Shown: positions 26,249-35,687 of the stretch, piece after piece | Position numbering within the stretch: position 1 is the stretch's first letter | Layout of the letters: every line of letters begins with the position of its first letter | Source of the DNA: JAIOZK01 sp964468645 | Lineage (GTDB): Bacteria; Bacteroidota; Bacteroidia; Bacteroidales; JAIOZK01 | Assembly: GCA_964468645.1 (NCBI GenBank) | Contig: CAYXUU010000012.1 | Coordinates: 1 to 64,000, forward strand | DNA length: 64,000 bases | Direction: 5' to 3' | Notes under the pieces: generated by a model | Databases searched by the model: none | Told to the model about the DNA's origin: nothing | Seen by the model: only the letters and a program-made list of their open reading frames with translations | Position numbers and translations under genes: made by a program

Positions 26249-27028
26249 TCATTTCCCCCTAAACCTCGGATGCCTTTTCTCAATAAACGCCTGCACTCCT
26301 TCCCGGTAATCGTCACTTTCGTAGGCTCTGTTCCTAAGATCTTCTATCTTCTCAAATACCTCAGAGTTGATTGGTTTTGCTGAACTGATTACATTAAGCT
26401 GCTCTTTGATTACGGCAATGCTCAGGGGTGAGTTCAGGGTTATCTTTTTTGCCATTCTGTATGTAAACTCCTCCAATTCATCTAATGGTACCAAATGGTT
26501 CAGAATACCCAGGTTTTTTGCCTGCTCTGCATCGATAGGGCTTGCCGTAAAAAACATCTCCTTGGCGATATTCAATTCTACCATATTCAGGAAATGCACC
26601 ATCCCCGGTGTGTTATAGGGCACCCCGATTTTAGCCGGTGTAATGGCAAAGGATGTATTGTTTGTCCCAATCAGGATATCGCAGGTAAAGGCCATATCAC
26701 AACCACCTCCCCATACACTGCCTTCTATCATGGCAATAACGGGCACAGGTATGGATTGTATTTTTCTCATGACTTTTTCAAAAGGATGCTTATAACTAAG
26801 GGGATCTTTTCCCGGTTTCGGGAGTTCAGATATATTCAATCCTGCACACCAGACTTTTACACCGGGATTGGCCCTGACAACGACCACACGTGCATCATTA
26901 CTACTGAATTCATTAAGGGCAGCAATATACTCTTCAAGCATCTCCTTATTCAGGGAGTTGCGCTTTTCATCATTATCAAAGCAAACGGTACCAATATGAT
27001 CTTTTAGTGCTGTTTTAATATATTTCAT
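26249..27028 (-). CDS. scpB: Methylmalonyl-CoA decarboxylase-like crotonase
   Basis: A 259-residue crotonase-fold enzyme. It aligns over its whole length with E. coli ScpB/YgfG: shared blocks include KDPLSY, IEGSVWGGG, FTASPI, GILNHLV, LAIAVIKEQL-like text, and EKRHPRFRGK at the end. ScpB converts methylmalonyl-CoA to propionyl-CoA and CO2. The oxyanion-hole Gly109 and the Tyr138 (E. coli Tyr140) are present in GVPYN, but the position of E. coli His66 is Leu64 (AGLNISELP instead of AGHDIHELP). So a decarboxylase is the best call but a different crotonase reaction is possible. No mutase or epimerase gene lies nearby. The stop overlaps a heptamer repeat. Confidence 0.78.
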   Translation of the reverse strand: MKYIKTALKDHIGTVCFDNDEKRNSLNKEMLEEYIAALNEFSSNDARVVVVRANPGVKVWCAGLNISELPKPGKDPLSYKHPFEKVMRKIQSIPVPVIAMIEGSVWGGGCDMAFTCDILIGTNNTSFAITPAKIGVPYNTPGMVHFLNMVELNIAKEMFFTASPIDAEQAKNLGILNHLVPLDELEEFTYRMAKKITLNSPLSIAVIKEQLNVISSAKPINSEVFEKIEDLRNRAYESDDYREGVQAFIEKRHPRFRGK

Positions 27029-27079
27029 GATTTTGTTGATTTTATTCTTACCTGAATACTAATTCCTAAATATTCGAGT

Positions 27080-27175
27080 TATGTGTAATCTTGGTGATTT
27101 CTCAGTGCCTTGGTGTCTTTGTGTCTAAATAAAATTGCCACCATGGCACCAAGAAACACAAAGAGGGATATCATA
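27080..27175. repeat. Degenerate dispersed repeat with inverted halves
   Basis: Text of the form CTTGGTGATTTC, GTGCCTTGGTGTCTTTGTGTCT and, inverted, CCATGGCACCAAG, AACACAAAGAGG. The two halves could pair across an AAATAAAATT centre. The same vocabulary appears in other gaps of the window. Confidence 0.55.
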
Positions 27176-27285
27176 ACATCCTGATAAAAACACTTATCAA
27201 TTTTGTTAAAATTCAAAATTAACATATTAACAGGGGATGTTTGATAAAAATAATTTATTCCTCATCAGGAAATCCTTTATAAATC

Positions 27286-27293
27286 TATTTTTG
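27286..27293 (+). promoter_or_regulatory. Putative -7 box for parE (TATTTTTG)
   Basis: TAnnTTTG match whose last G is also the first base of an in-frame GTG. If this box is used, transcription starts downstream of the GTG, which favours the ATG at 27311 as the real start. Confidence 0.5.
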
Positions 27294-27310
27294 TGGCAAA
27301 GCGGGGGAAT

Positions 27311-29170
27311 ATGTCTGAGAAATATACAGAAGAGAGCATACGCTCATTAGATTGGAAAGAACATATCCGTTTACGTCCGGGTATGTATATCGGTAAACTG
27401 GGTGATGGAGCATCTCCGGATGACGGTATTTATGTGCTTATTAAAGAAATCGTTGATAACTCCATCGACGAATTCGTGATGGGACATGGAAAGATCATAG
27501 AAGTTAACATTCAGGAAAAAGTGGTAAATATCAGGGACTATGGCCGGGGAATGCCACTGGGCAAGGTCATCGATTGCGTATCTAAAATCAATACAGGAGC
27601 CAAATACGACTCAAAGGTTTTCAAAAAAGCTGTAGGGTTGAATGGCGTTGGCTCCAAAGCTGTCAATGCCATGTCATCGTATTTTAAGGTTCAGTCGATC
27701 CGTGAAGGAAAAACCAAGATCGTTGAATACGACAAGGGTGAAATCATCAAAGACCACAAAGTCGCTGCTTCAGATGAACTTCCGGGTACTTTTGTCTCTT
27801 TTACACCTGATCCTGATATCTTTGGTAATTTTCATTATATAACTGATTATGTTGAGAAATTACTCTGGAATTATGCCTTCCTGAACAACGGACTGACCAT
27901 TAGTTTCAATGGTGAAAAGATGAGGGCGAAGAATGGCCTTCTCGACCTGCTGGAAAGAAACCTGAATGGAAACGGTCATACCCTTTATCCAATAATCCAT
28001 ATTAAGGAAGGTGACCTGGAATTCGCATTTACGCATAGCTCCAAGCAATATGGCGAAGAGCATTACACCTTTGTCAATGGACAGCATACACCGCTTGGTG
28101 GCACTCACCAATCGTCATTTCGTGAGGCTATTGTTAAAACTGTAAGGGAATTCTATAACAAAGATTTCGATACCAGCGATGTCAGGGCATCTATTATCGC
28201 TGCCATGAGTATTAAGATCGTTGAACCAGTTTTTGAATCACAGACTAAAACTAAACTGGGTTCACAACATATCGAACCCGGAGGTATGACTATCAGGAAT
28301 TATATCAATGATATCGTTAAAAGAAATTTAGATAACTACCTCCATAAACATCCTGAAACTGCTGAGGAACTCCTGAAAAAGATCCATCAATCAGAGAAGG
28401 AAAGAAAGGATATGGCCAATATTAAGAAGCTTGCCCGGGAAAGTATAAAAAAGGCCAGTCTGCATAACAAAAAACTGCGTGATTGCAAAGCCCATCTTAA
28501 TACAAATCATGAAAACAGGCTGGACACTACCCTGTTTATCACCGAGGGTGATTCTGCCAGTGGTTCCATCACTAAATCGAGAGATGTAAATACACAGGCG
28601 GTATTCAGCCTCAAAGGCAAACCACTGAATTGTTTTGGTTTGAGCAAGAAAGTTGTATATGAGAATGATGAATTTAACCTTCTCCAGGCTGCCTTAAACC
28701 TGGAAAACGGCCCCGAGGAATTAAGATACAACAATGTCGTTATCGCCACCGATGCCGATGTTGATGGAATGCATATCCGCTTATTACTCCTGACGTTCTT
28801 CTTGCAGTTCTACCCCGATCTGGTAAAATCAGGTCACCTTTATATCCTGCAAACCCCCCTGTTCAGGGTAAGGAATAAAAAAGAAACGATTTACTGTTAT
28901 TCTGATGAGGAACGGATCAATGCCATAAAAAAACTTGGCCCCAACCCTGAGATCACCAGGTTTAAAGGTCTTGGCGAGATCTCACCCGATGAGTTCAAAC
29001 ATTTCATCGGGAATAACATGAGGCTGGATCCGGTAATCCTGAAAAGCAATTCCCATATCAATCGGGTCCTTACTTTCTATATGGGTAAAAACACACCCGA
29101 CCGGCAAAATTTCATCATCGAGAACCTGCGTGTTGAGGCAGATGTGATGGAAGAGGCGCGGGTTGCCTGA
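27311..29170 (+). CDS. parE: Topoisomerase IV subunit B (ParE/GyrB family)
   Basis: About 619 residues. The GHKL ATPase part opens SIRSLDWKEHIRLRPGMYIGKLGDG, with the N box KEIVDNSIDEF and the G box NGVGSKAVNAMS. The transducer contains FVNGQHTPLGGTH. The TOPRIM part has FITEGDSASGS (about 410-420), metal-binding DADVDGMHIR, and GLGEISP near the end. ParE with ParC decatenates daughter chromosomes. Length and the SLDWKEH start fit Bacteroidota ParE rather than GyrB. ATG 27311 is preceded by GGGGGA and lies after the promoter-like box, so it is preferred to the GTG at 27293. No parC follows; the next gene is a T9SS protein. Confidence 0.93.
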   Translation: MSEKYTEESIRSLDWKEHIRLRPGMYIGKLGDGASPDDGIYVLIKEIVDNSIDEFVMGHGKIIEVNIQEKVVNIRDYGRGMPLGKVIDCVSKINTGAKYDSKVFKKAVGLNGVGSKAVNAMSSYFKVQSIREGKTKIVEYDKGEIIKDHKVAASDELPGTFVSFTPDPDIFGNFHYITDYVEKLLWNYAFLNNGLTISFNGEKMRAKNGLLDLLERNLNGNGHTLYPIIHIKEGDLEFAFTHSSKQYGEEHYTFVNGQHTPLGGTHQSSFREAIVKTVREFYNKDFDTSDVRASIIAAMSIKIVEPVFESQTKTKLGSQHIEPGGMTIRNYINDIVKRNLDNYLHKHPETAEELLKKIHQSEKERKDMANIKKLARESIKKASLHNKKLRDCKAHLNTNHENRLDTTLFITEGDSASGSITKSRDVNTQAVFSLKGKPLNCFGLSKKVVYENDEFNLLQAALNLENGPEELRYNNVVIATDADVDGMHIRLLLLTFFLQFYPDLVKSGHLYILQTPLFRVRNKKETIYCYSDEERINAIKKLGPNPEITRFKGLGEISPDEFKHFIGNNMRLDPVILKSNSHINRVLTFYMGKNTPDRQNFIIENLRVEADVMEEARVA

Positions 29171-29482
29171 TATGAAAGCATCGAAGATCATTGATCCCTG
29201 CCTTTCTGTAGTCATGGGTGTTCGTATATCAAAAGAGTCTCAAAGAGAGTATTTCACATCACTATTTTCTCAACTAACTTTATTATTTATGAAATACTGA
29301 AAAGGCATTTCCCGGGTGATTTCCCCACAGATTACCATTAGGATAAGTACATCCACCTGATGCTGTTTGGTATCTCAAGTTAGATATCAAGCGAACAAAA
29401 CTATTTTGTATCATTCCACATGTAAGAATTTAGTACTTTCGAGTGATCTTAATTTAGCTTATTTCCTTCATATACTTTAACC
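29171..29482. other. Intergenic region after parE
   Basis: 312 bp with no gene, no clear terminator and no repeat. Near 29430 a TACTTTCG resembles a weak -7 box for the LamG gene. Nothing else was seen. Confidence 0.5.
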
Positions 29483-32400
29483 ATGAAACTCAGAAACAAA
29501 TTTACAAAACTGAACAGATTTTTAATATTACCTGTTTTTGGTTTAATTATAGCCATTTCGGGAAATATTTCCGCACAAAATAATTGCCTGGATTTTCCCG
29601 GAACTGATGATTATGTGGATGTGGCAGGATATAAAGGTGTTACCGGAGGGAACTCAAGGACTTACGAGGCATGGATTAGAGCTTCCCCTGACCAGACGGG
29701 AACAAATTATATTATTTCTACAGGCAAATCAGGAGCGGGAAAAAAGTTTGACCTGGCCTTATCTGATTGGGGGACGACAGACGGAGCTATTACCGCTCAT
29801 ACAAGCGCTTCATATATTTGCGGCAGAACCAACCTCAGGGACGATACGTGGCATCATGTTGCCATTCGGGTTTTTGATGACGGCAGTCCGACCGTTGGAG
29901 AAATAATGTTGTATATAGATGGTGTGGTTGAAGAACCTCAAACTACCAATAATCCCTCACAAAGTATAAATACGGATGCTACCGGAAATGATATGAGAAT
30001 CGGGATATATAATGAGGGAGGTTCGGCTTTTGATGGGCTTATTGATGAAGTTCGTATCTGGGATGATAAAAGAACCGGGAATGAAATACGTTCCAATTTA
30101 TTCAAGGAAATAAGTGATCCATCCTCAGAGGCCAACCTGATCGTTTATTATAAATTCAATGAATCGGATGGCTCAACTACAGCTACAGATACGAAAGAAT
30201 CATACAATGGATCCCTGTCAAATATGACCGGCAACGAATGGGAACCCTCACCCGCCTTTTTCGGCCCCAAGAATTGCCTGGATTTTGATGGTATAGATGA
30301 TTATATATTTCTTCCGGGAGCAGGCCCCCCGGCAGTCAGAACCGTTGAACTGTGGATATATCCTGCCAACACGACAGATAGTCTCCTTCAATTGAACGCT
30401 ACACAGTTTATCAGGTTTAATTCAGGAACTTTATTCGCAGAAGGATTTACCAGTCCGACCCTGTATGTAAACGGAGAGGAAGCAACAGGTATTTCAGCCA
30501 GTGAATGGCAGCATATTGCTGTTACTACTGCTACAGGAATTAATGCCAGTGATTTGGATATTGGGAGGCATGGAAGCAATTATTTTGAAGGTAAAGTAGA
30601 CGAGTTCCGGCTTTGGGATGATGTGCGGACACAGGAAGAAATTGTGGAGAATATGTGCAATAGCCTCACAGGAAACGAAGCAGGTCTGATTACGTATTAC
30701 ATTGTTGATAAGAACAATAGTATGTACACACAGGATTATTCCGGAAATAATTACAATGGCGTTCTTTCTTATTTACAAGCCAGCGATGACCTGGTAAATT
30801 CAGCAGCATTCAACACCTGGTTGAATACAACTTCTACCGATTGGTCAGACACCAGCAACTGGAGTCTTAAGAGCACTCCTGTCCTTACTGACCATGTTGG
30901 ATTACATGACCATGGCGGCAGCAGCACCGATCCCTCTATTGATGAAGCTATTGCAGTTGACAACCTGGTAGTTGGTGATAATGTAAGTCTTACCTATAAC
31001 TATTCCGGGTCTCATACCATCCATGGCAATGCATTCAATATCGGGCATACCACCCTGAATGACAACACCTTTCTTACCATTACCGGATCATTGTTTATGC
31101 TACACAACTCTTCACTTGACATTAATCCCGGTGCTGATCTCACAATTGACAAGAACCTCTATACCAGTATACTTGGATTGGATGGTACGCTTACATTGAA
31201 AAGTAGTTCTGCCGGCACGGGATCTCTGATTGTTGAAGGTACAGCAACCGGAAATGCTACAATTCAAAGGTATTTACCGGATGGGGGATGGCATTCTGTT
31301 GCTCCTTCGACTGGTAGTGTTACCGCAAATGATTTCTTTTATGATGATGACCCGAAGTCCTGGCTTACATATCATACTGAATCAATGACTACCAATGGCG
31401 GATGGACATATAATTTAAGTCTTGGCACTTCTATGCCACTTGGACAAGGATGGATGGTATGGATTGAAAACAGTAGAGAAAATGTAACCTCTACAATGAC
31501 CGGTACATTACAAACAACTGATAAGACAGTGGAATTAACGGCTACTTTATCCAGCCCTGACACTTTGAGATGGAATTTTATCGGAAATCCGTTTGCTTGT
31601 GCAATTGATCGGGATAATGGCACATGGGGTACAAATACAACTGGTGCTGTTTATGTATGGGACAATGATTATAGTGGTGGGACATATCTAACATATACTC
31701 CTGGTTCGGGGGGATCATTAACAGAAGGAATAATTCCGATTAGCCAGGGATTCTTTGTTAGGGCAAACATTGATGAAGGGGGAAGTTACACGATACCAGC
31801 CGCTTCAAGAATTCATAATACTACTAATTTCTACAAAGCAGCCGAAAAAATAGATAGACCATTTGTAAGATTGGCACTTACAACACAAGACTATATTTCT
31901 GAAGTATTTGTTGGATTCCATGAGAATTGCTCATGGCAATTTGATAATAATTATGATGCTGACAAATTATATGGAAATACCAGTTCACCACAAATGATAA
32001 TTCCAGAAGATGGAAGAGAACTCTGCAACAATGGCACTCCACCTCTATGTATCGAAGAAGACCGTATTATCCCACTTCATGTAAAATATTTTATTGATGG
32101 AAACTATACTTTAAGCATATCAGACCTGGAAAATCTTCCTGACGTTAATATACATCTTGAAGACTTGAGAACAGGAACCATACATAATTTCACTGATGGG
32201 CAGGATTATCAATTTAATGCCAACAAAGATGATGACCCTGAGAGGTTCCTGCTTCATTTTAAATCAATGGCTTTCGGCATCAATGATTTCTCAGCAGATA
32301 CAGATAACATAACGATCTATTCAGCAAACCAGTCCATTTATATCCATTCGAAAGGCCCTGTAGCTGAGGAGAACGGAGTTGTGAAAGTATTTAATATCCT

Positions 32401-32536
32401 GGGGCTATTATGCCTTGAACAGGAAATTGACGGAATCGAACTGATAAGTATTCCTGTTTATATCAGCAACAACTATTTTATTGTAAAAGTGATCAAACCA
32501 TCAGGAGTAAAGACTGAGAAGGTTTATATCAACTAA
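29483..32536 (+). CDS. Large T9SS-exported protein with two LamG-like domains
   Basis: A 1017-residue secreted protein. Signal peptide 1-31 (ends NISAQ). Two concanavalin A-like LamG/laminin-G-3 domains start NCLDFPGTDDYVDV (about 33-235) and NCLDFDGIDDYIFL (about 262-400), each with the E(V/F)R(I/L)WDD end motif. A TXXTDWSDTSNWS segment follows near 450. The last 420 residues (from about 590, RYLPDGGWHSV) form a module nearly shared with the protein at 37920, containing WNFIGNPF, GIIPISQGFFV, MIIPEDGRELC and LENLPDVNIHLED. The last 70 residues are a type A T9SS sorting domain (VVKVFNILGLL ... KVIKPSGVKTEKVYIN). Probably a carbohydrate- or surface-binding protein. Confidence 0.85.
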   Translation: MKLRNKFTKLNRFLILPVFGLIIAISGNISAQNNCLDFPGTDDYVDVAGYKGVTGGNSRTYEAWIRASPDQTGTNYIISTGKSGAGKKFDLALSDWGTTDGAITAHTSASYICGRTNLRDDTWHHVAIRVFDDGSPTVGEIMLYIDGVVEEPQTTNNPSQSINTDATGNDMRIGIYNEGGSAFDGLIDEVRIWDDKRTGNEIRSNLFKEISDPSSEANLIVYYKFNESDGSTTATDTKESYNGSLSNMTGNEWEPSPAFFGPKNCLDFDGIDDYIFLPGAGPPAVRTVELWIYPANTTDSLLQLNATQFIRFNSGTLFAEGFTSPTLYVNGEEATGISASEWQHIAVTTATGINASDLDIGRHGSNYFEGKVDEFRLWDDVRTQEEIVENMCNSLTGNEAGLITYYIVDKNNSMYTQDYSGNNYNGVLSYLQASDDLVNSAAFNTWLNTTSTDWSDTSNWSLKSTPVLTDHVGLHDHGGSSTDPSIDEAIAVDNLVVGDNVSLTYNYSGSHTIHGNAFNIGHTTLNDNTFLTITGSLFMLHNSSLDINPGADLTIDKNLYTSILGLDGTLTLKSSSAGTGSLIVEGTATGNATIQRYLPDGGWHSVAPSTGSVTANDFFYDDDPKSWLTYHTESMTTNGGWTYNLSLGTSMPLGQGWMVWIENSRENVTSTMTGTLQTTDKTVELTATLSSPDTLRWNFIGNPFACAIDRDNGTWGTNTTGAVYVWDNDYSGGTYLTYTPGSGGSLTEGIIPISQGFFVRANIDEGGSYTIPAASRIHNTTNFYKAAEKIDRPFVRLALTTQDYISEVFVGFHENCSWQFDNNYDADKLYGNTSSPQMIIPEDGRELCNNGTPPLCIEEDRIIPLHVKYFIDGNYTLSISDLENLPDVNIHLEDLRTGTIHNFTDGQDYQFNANKDDDPERFLLHFKSMAFGINDFSADTDNITIYSANQSIYIHSKGPVAEENGVVKVFNILGLLCLEQEIDGIELISIPVYISNNYFIVKVIKPSGVKTEKVYIN

Positions 32537-32621
32537 CCCGTAACCCGCAACTCGTAACCCGCTACCCTGTTAATTATCTGTTAAATCCTACCTGAAAGGT
32601 TACCTTCTATACATCTAAATA

Positions 32622-32629
32622 TATATTTG
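32622..32629 (+). promoter_or_regulatory. Putative -7 box for the caspase-TPR operon (TATATTTG)
   Basis: Exact TAnnTTTG match 28 bp upstream of the ATG at 32658, indicating that the caspase-TPR and RHS genes have their own promoter. Confidence 0.5.
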
Positions 32630-32657
32630 TATTATCCATAATCATTCCAGATAACAA

Positions 32658-35600
32658 ATGAAAATAATAATAAAGTATCTGATCGCAACCATCCTGATCA
32701 GTGCAGGGAAAACCGCTTTTCTTCAAAACGACAGAAACATAGGCACACTTGAAGTATATGAACCTGTATATAAAAATGTAAGAGCACTGATCATTGGCAT
32801 TTCCGATTACTCATCTGAAGCCATCAGCGACCTCGATTATGCTGATGATGATGCAATAAGTGTTTACGATTTCATCTCCTCCCCCATTGGCTGGAACATC
32901 GATACCAATAATATTACCGTTCTGCCGAATCATAAGGCCACCAGTGCAAGGATAAAAACCGAACTGATCAACCTTTACAATAGTACGGAACCCAACGACC
33001 TGGTCATTATTTATTTTGCCGGTCACGGGGATGTTGCCGAATCCTTTGGTGAGAATGAAGGTTATCTGCTCGCGCATGATGCATCGGGTCCAAGCGGTTA
33101 TGCCATCGATGGTGCACTTTCGGTAAACTATCTGGAAAAAGCCGTTAGCGGGATGGCAAAGAAGGATGCAAAGGTATTGCTCATTACAGATGCCTGCCGA
33201 TCAGGGAAAGTGGTTACCCAGGGAGGTGCTGAACAAACCCTGGCTGCCCTTACAGCCAACTGGCAAAATGTGATGAAACTGGTTTCGAGTCAGGCCAACC
33301 AGCTTTCGCAGGAAGGGCGGCAATGGGGTAACGGCCATGGTGTATTCACCTATTACCTGATAGAAGGGCTCAGTGGACTGGCCGATGGGATCTACGGACA
33401 GGAAGATCAGCAGATCAGCCTGCTTGAATTATATAATTATATCATGCCTGTGATCAGTACGGAAACCAACGGAACACAAATACCGGCTTTTTCAGGCAAT
33501 GCCACTGCGCATATCGGTGATGTGAACCCGGAAGCCAAAGCCCTTGCCCTTGAAAACAAAGGGAAAGGGACCATCCCTACCCTGTTTGCCATGAGAAGCA
33601 CTTCCGATAAAACCCTTTACGATCTTGACAGTGCACAATTCCAGCTCTTTCAGGATTTTAAAACTGCAATTAAAGAAAAGAAATTTATTGAACCCGACCA
33701 GGACAATGCATATCAATATTACCTGGATTTAACAAACACCCACATCACCGAAGACCTGCAAACCAGGATGGAGGGCTCACTGGCCCTGGCCATGCAGGAT
33801 GATGCACAGCAAATGATCAATCAGTACCTGCAGGGTGTAATAGATCTTCCACTGGGATCTGATTATAAAAGAGGCGCCCGCCAGCTGAAACTTGCCCTTG
33901 AACTGCTTGGACCTGATAACATTTTCCACGAGGACTTTGAAAAACGCATCAACTTCATGGAAGGTTATTCAGTGATACGGTCCGCCAACCGGAAAAACTA
34001 CCCTGAGGCGGTGAAGTTACTTGAGACTGCTGTTGAACAGGAACCCCATGCGGCTTATGCACATGCTGCCCTGGGGAGGTTATATAGTAACCTGCACCGT
34101 TTTAACGAAGCCATGGTCGAAGCCAGTAAAGCCATCGATATTGCACCAAACTGGGTTTATGCACACAAGCTTCTGGGCGATATATACCTCGACCAGAGAA
34201 GATATCGTGAGGCAAGGGAACAATACCAAAAAACGTTGGAAGTATATCCCGGCCACCCATGGGTTCTGAATAATCTGGGTGTTGTTTATCATCGCCAGGG
34301 AAGATACCGGGAAGCAGCAGAATTTTATCACCTATCTATCGAGAACAGAAATGATACAACAGTGCCCATTCAGAATCTGGCACATATCGCCATGAAAGAA
34401 GGAAGGTATAAAGAATCAAGGGATCTATACCTTGCAGCAATTGCATCCAATCCGAAATACAACATTGCCTACAGGCAACTGGGGGATCTCTATGTTGACC
34501 TAGGTTTTACAGAAGCAGAACATCTATATATCAAAGCCGTTGAACTGGAACCTTACAAAGCAGCTCCCCTGATCGACCTTGCTTATCTGTACCGTACAAC
34601 AAAACCGGAAGAATCGCTTGAGCTTACCTTAAAGGCCATCGAATTAAATCCTTTGTATGTTTGGGGGTACAACAGGCTTGGGTGGTTCCACCTGAGTAAG
34701 GGCAAGTATGATGAAGCAGAACAGGCTTTTCTTGCTGCCATTGAAAAAATCCCTCATGCTCCGGAAGCATACAGGAACCTGGCCAGCTTTTACAAAAACA
34801 GGAAACGTTATGAGGAAGCGGAAACGTATTATTCAAAATCAATCCGGGTTGATTCCCTGTATTTTGATGCCTACCTGGGCCTGGCCAATCTCTATGAAAA
34901 ACAAAAACTTCCCGGGAAGGCAGAAGCATCCTATCTGAAGGCTCATGAACTATTTCCGGAAAGCCCGGACCTTTCGATGGAACTGGCAGATTTTTATTAC
35001 AGAAGACTGGATTATGATAATGCCGAAAAGTACTACAGGATAACAGTAGAGATAGATCCCTCCTATGCGAAGGCCTATACCAACCTGGCATATACGCTGC
35101 TTGAACAAAAACATTTTGCTGAGGCATCCGGGCTTTTCAAAGAAGCTATTCAAAACAATCCATATCAGAATAATCCATCAGATGTTGCCATAATGATTGA
35201 CCTGTATGCGTATCAGATGCTTTATGAAAAAGATACGGTAAAGGCGATAGAGGCCTATACGCAGAGCCTGGAATTTGACAGCACCAATGTCAATGCTTTG
35301 TTTCAGCTTGCAAACATGTATTACTTTGATGGTAAATTTGAGGAGGCCAAACCTTACATCGATAACGCCCTGAAGCAGGAAAACCTGACCCAGAGCTATC
35401 ATTTGAAATATCTCAGCTTACAGGGGAAAATCATGATAGACATGGGTGAGGATAAAAAAGCCCTGCAGAATTTTAATACAATCATCGATCTGTCATTACG
35501 AACTGATTTTCTCGGAAAGGCCATTTGTCTCTTTAATCTTAAAAAAAGGAATGAACTGAAAGCATTTCTTGATTTCATCAGGGAAGAAAACCCGATGCTG

Positions 35601-35687
35601 CTTTCAAACAAACACATACATACAAATTATAGCAACAACGCAATAAATGTTTTAACACAGATAATTCAGGATGAAAATGAAAAATAA
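32658..35687 (+). CDS. Caspase-domain (C14) and TPR-array protein
   Basis: 1009 residues. A short hydrophobic N-terminus (1-22) looks like a signal peptide or anchor. Residues 42-290 are a caspase/metacaspase (peptidase C14) domain: RALIIGISDY, catalytic His123 in YFAGHGD and Cys180 in TDACRSGK, both present. A spacer (290-430) follows, then about 14 tetratricopeptide repeats to residue 1000, many with the consensus A-x-x-x-L-G-x-x-Y. The protease probably is controlled by, or delivered to, partners bound by the TPR array. The last 17 bp overlap the RHS-type gene, so the two are translationally coupled. Export is inferred only from the N-terminus. Confidence 0.85.
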   Translation: MKIIIKYLIATILISAGKTAFLQNDRNIGTLEVYEPVYKNVRALIIGISDYSSEAISDLDYADDDAISVYDFISSPIGWNIDTNNITVLPNHKATSARIKTELINLYNSTEPNDLVIIYFAGHGDVAESFGENEGYLLAHDASGPSGYAIDGALSVNYLEKAVSGMAKKDAKVLLITDACRSGKVVTQGGAEQTLAALTANWQNVMKLVSSQANQLSQEGRQWGNGHGVFTYYLIEGLSGLADGIYGQEDQQISLLELYNYIMPVISTETNGTQIPAFSGNATAHIGDVNPEAKALALENKGKGTIPTLFAMRSTSDKTLYDLDSAQFQLFQDFKTAIKEKKFIEPDQDNAYQYYLDLTNTHITEDLQTRMEGSLALAMQDDAQQMINQYLQGVIDLPLGSDYKRGARQLKLALELLGPDNIFHEDFEKRINFMEGYSVIRSANRKNYPEAVKLLETAVEQEPHAAYAHAALGRLYSNLHRFNEAMVEASKAIDIAPNWVYAHKLLGDIYLDQRRYREAREQYQKTLEVYPGHPWVLNNLGVVYHRQGRYREAAEFYHLSIENRNDTTVPIQNLAHIAMKEGRYKESRDLYLAAIASNPKYNIAYRQLGDLYVDLGFTEAEHLYIKAVELEPYKAAPLIDLAYLYRTTKPEESLELTLKAIELNPLYVWGYNRLGWFHLSKGKYDEAEQAFLAAIEKIPHAPEAYRNLASFYKNRKRYEEAETYYSKSIRVDSLYFDAYLGLANLYEKQKLPGKAEASYLKAHELFPESPDLSMELADFYYRRLDYDNAEKYYRITVEIDPSYAKAYTNLAYTLLEQKHFAEASGLFKEAIQNNPYQNNPSDVAIMIDLYAYQMLYEKDTVKAIEAYTQSLEFDSTNVNALFQLANMYYFDGKFEEAKPYIDNALKQENLTQSYHLKYLSLQGKIMIDMGEDKKALQNFNTIIDLSLRTDFLGKAICLFNLKKRNELKAFLDFIREENPMLLSNKHIHTNYSNNAINVLTQIIQDENEK

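Noticed and set aside
26495..27007. 170-residue plus-strand reading frame
   Set aside because: Antisense to the ScpB-like gene, which aligns over its full length with a known enzyme.
34624..35127. 167-residue minus-strand reading frame
   Set aside because: Antisense to the TPR array of the caspase protein; rich in Cys, His and Trp without family motifs.
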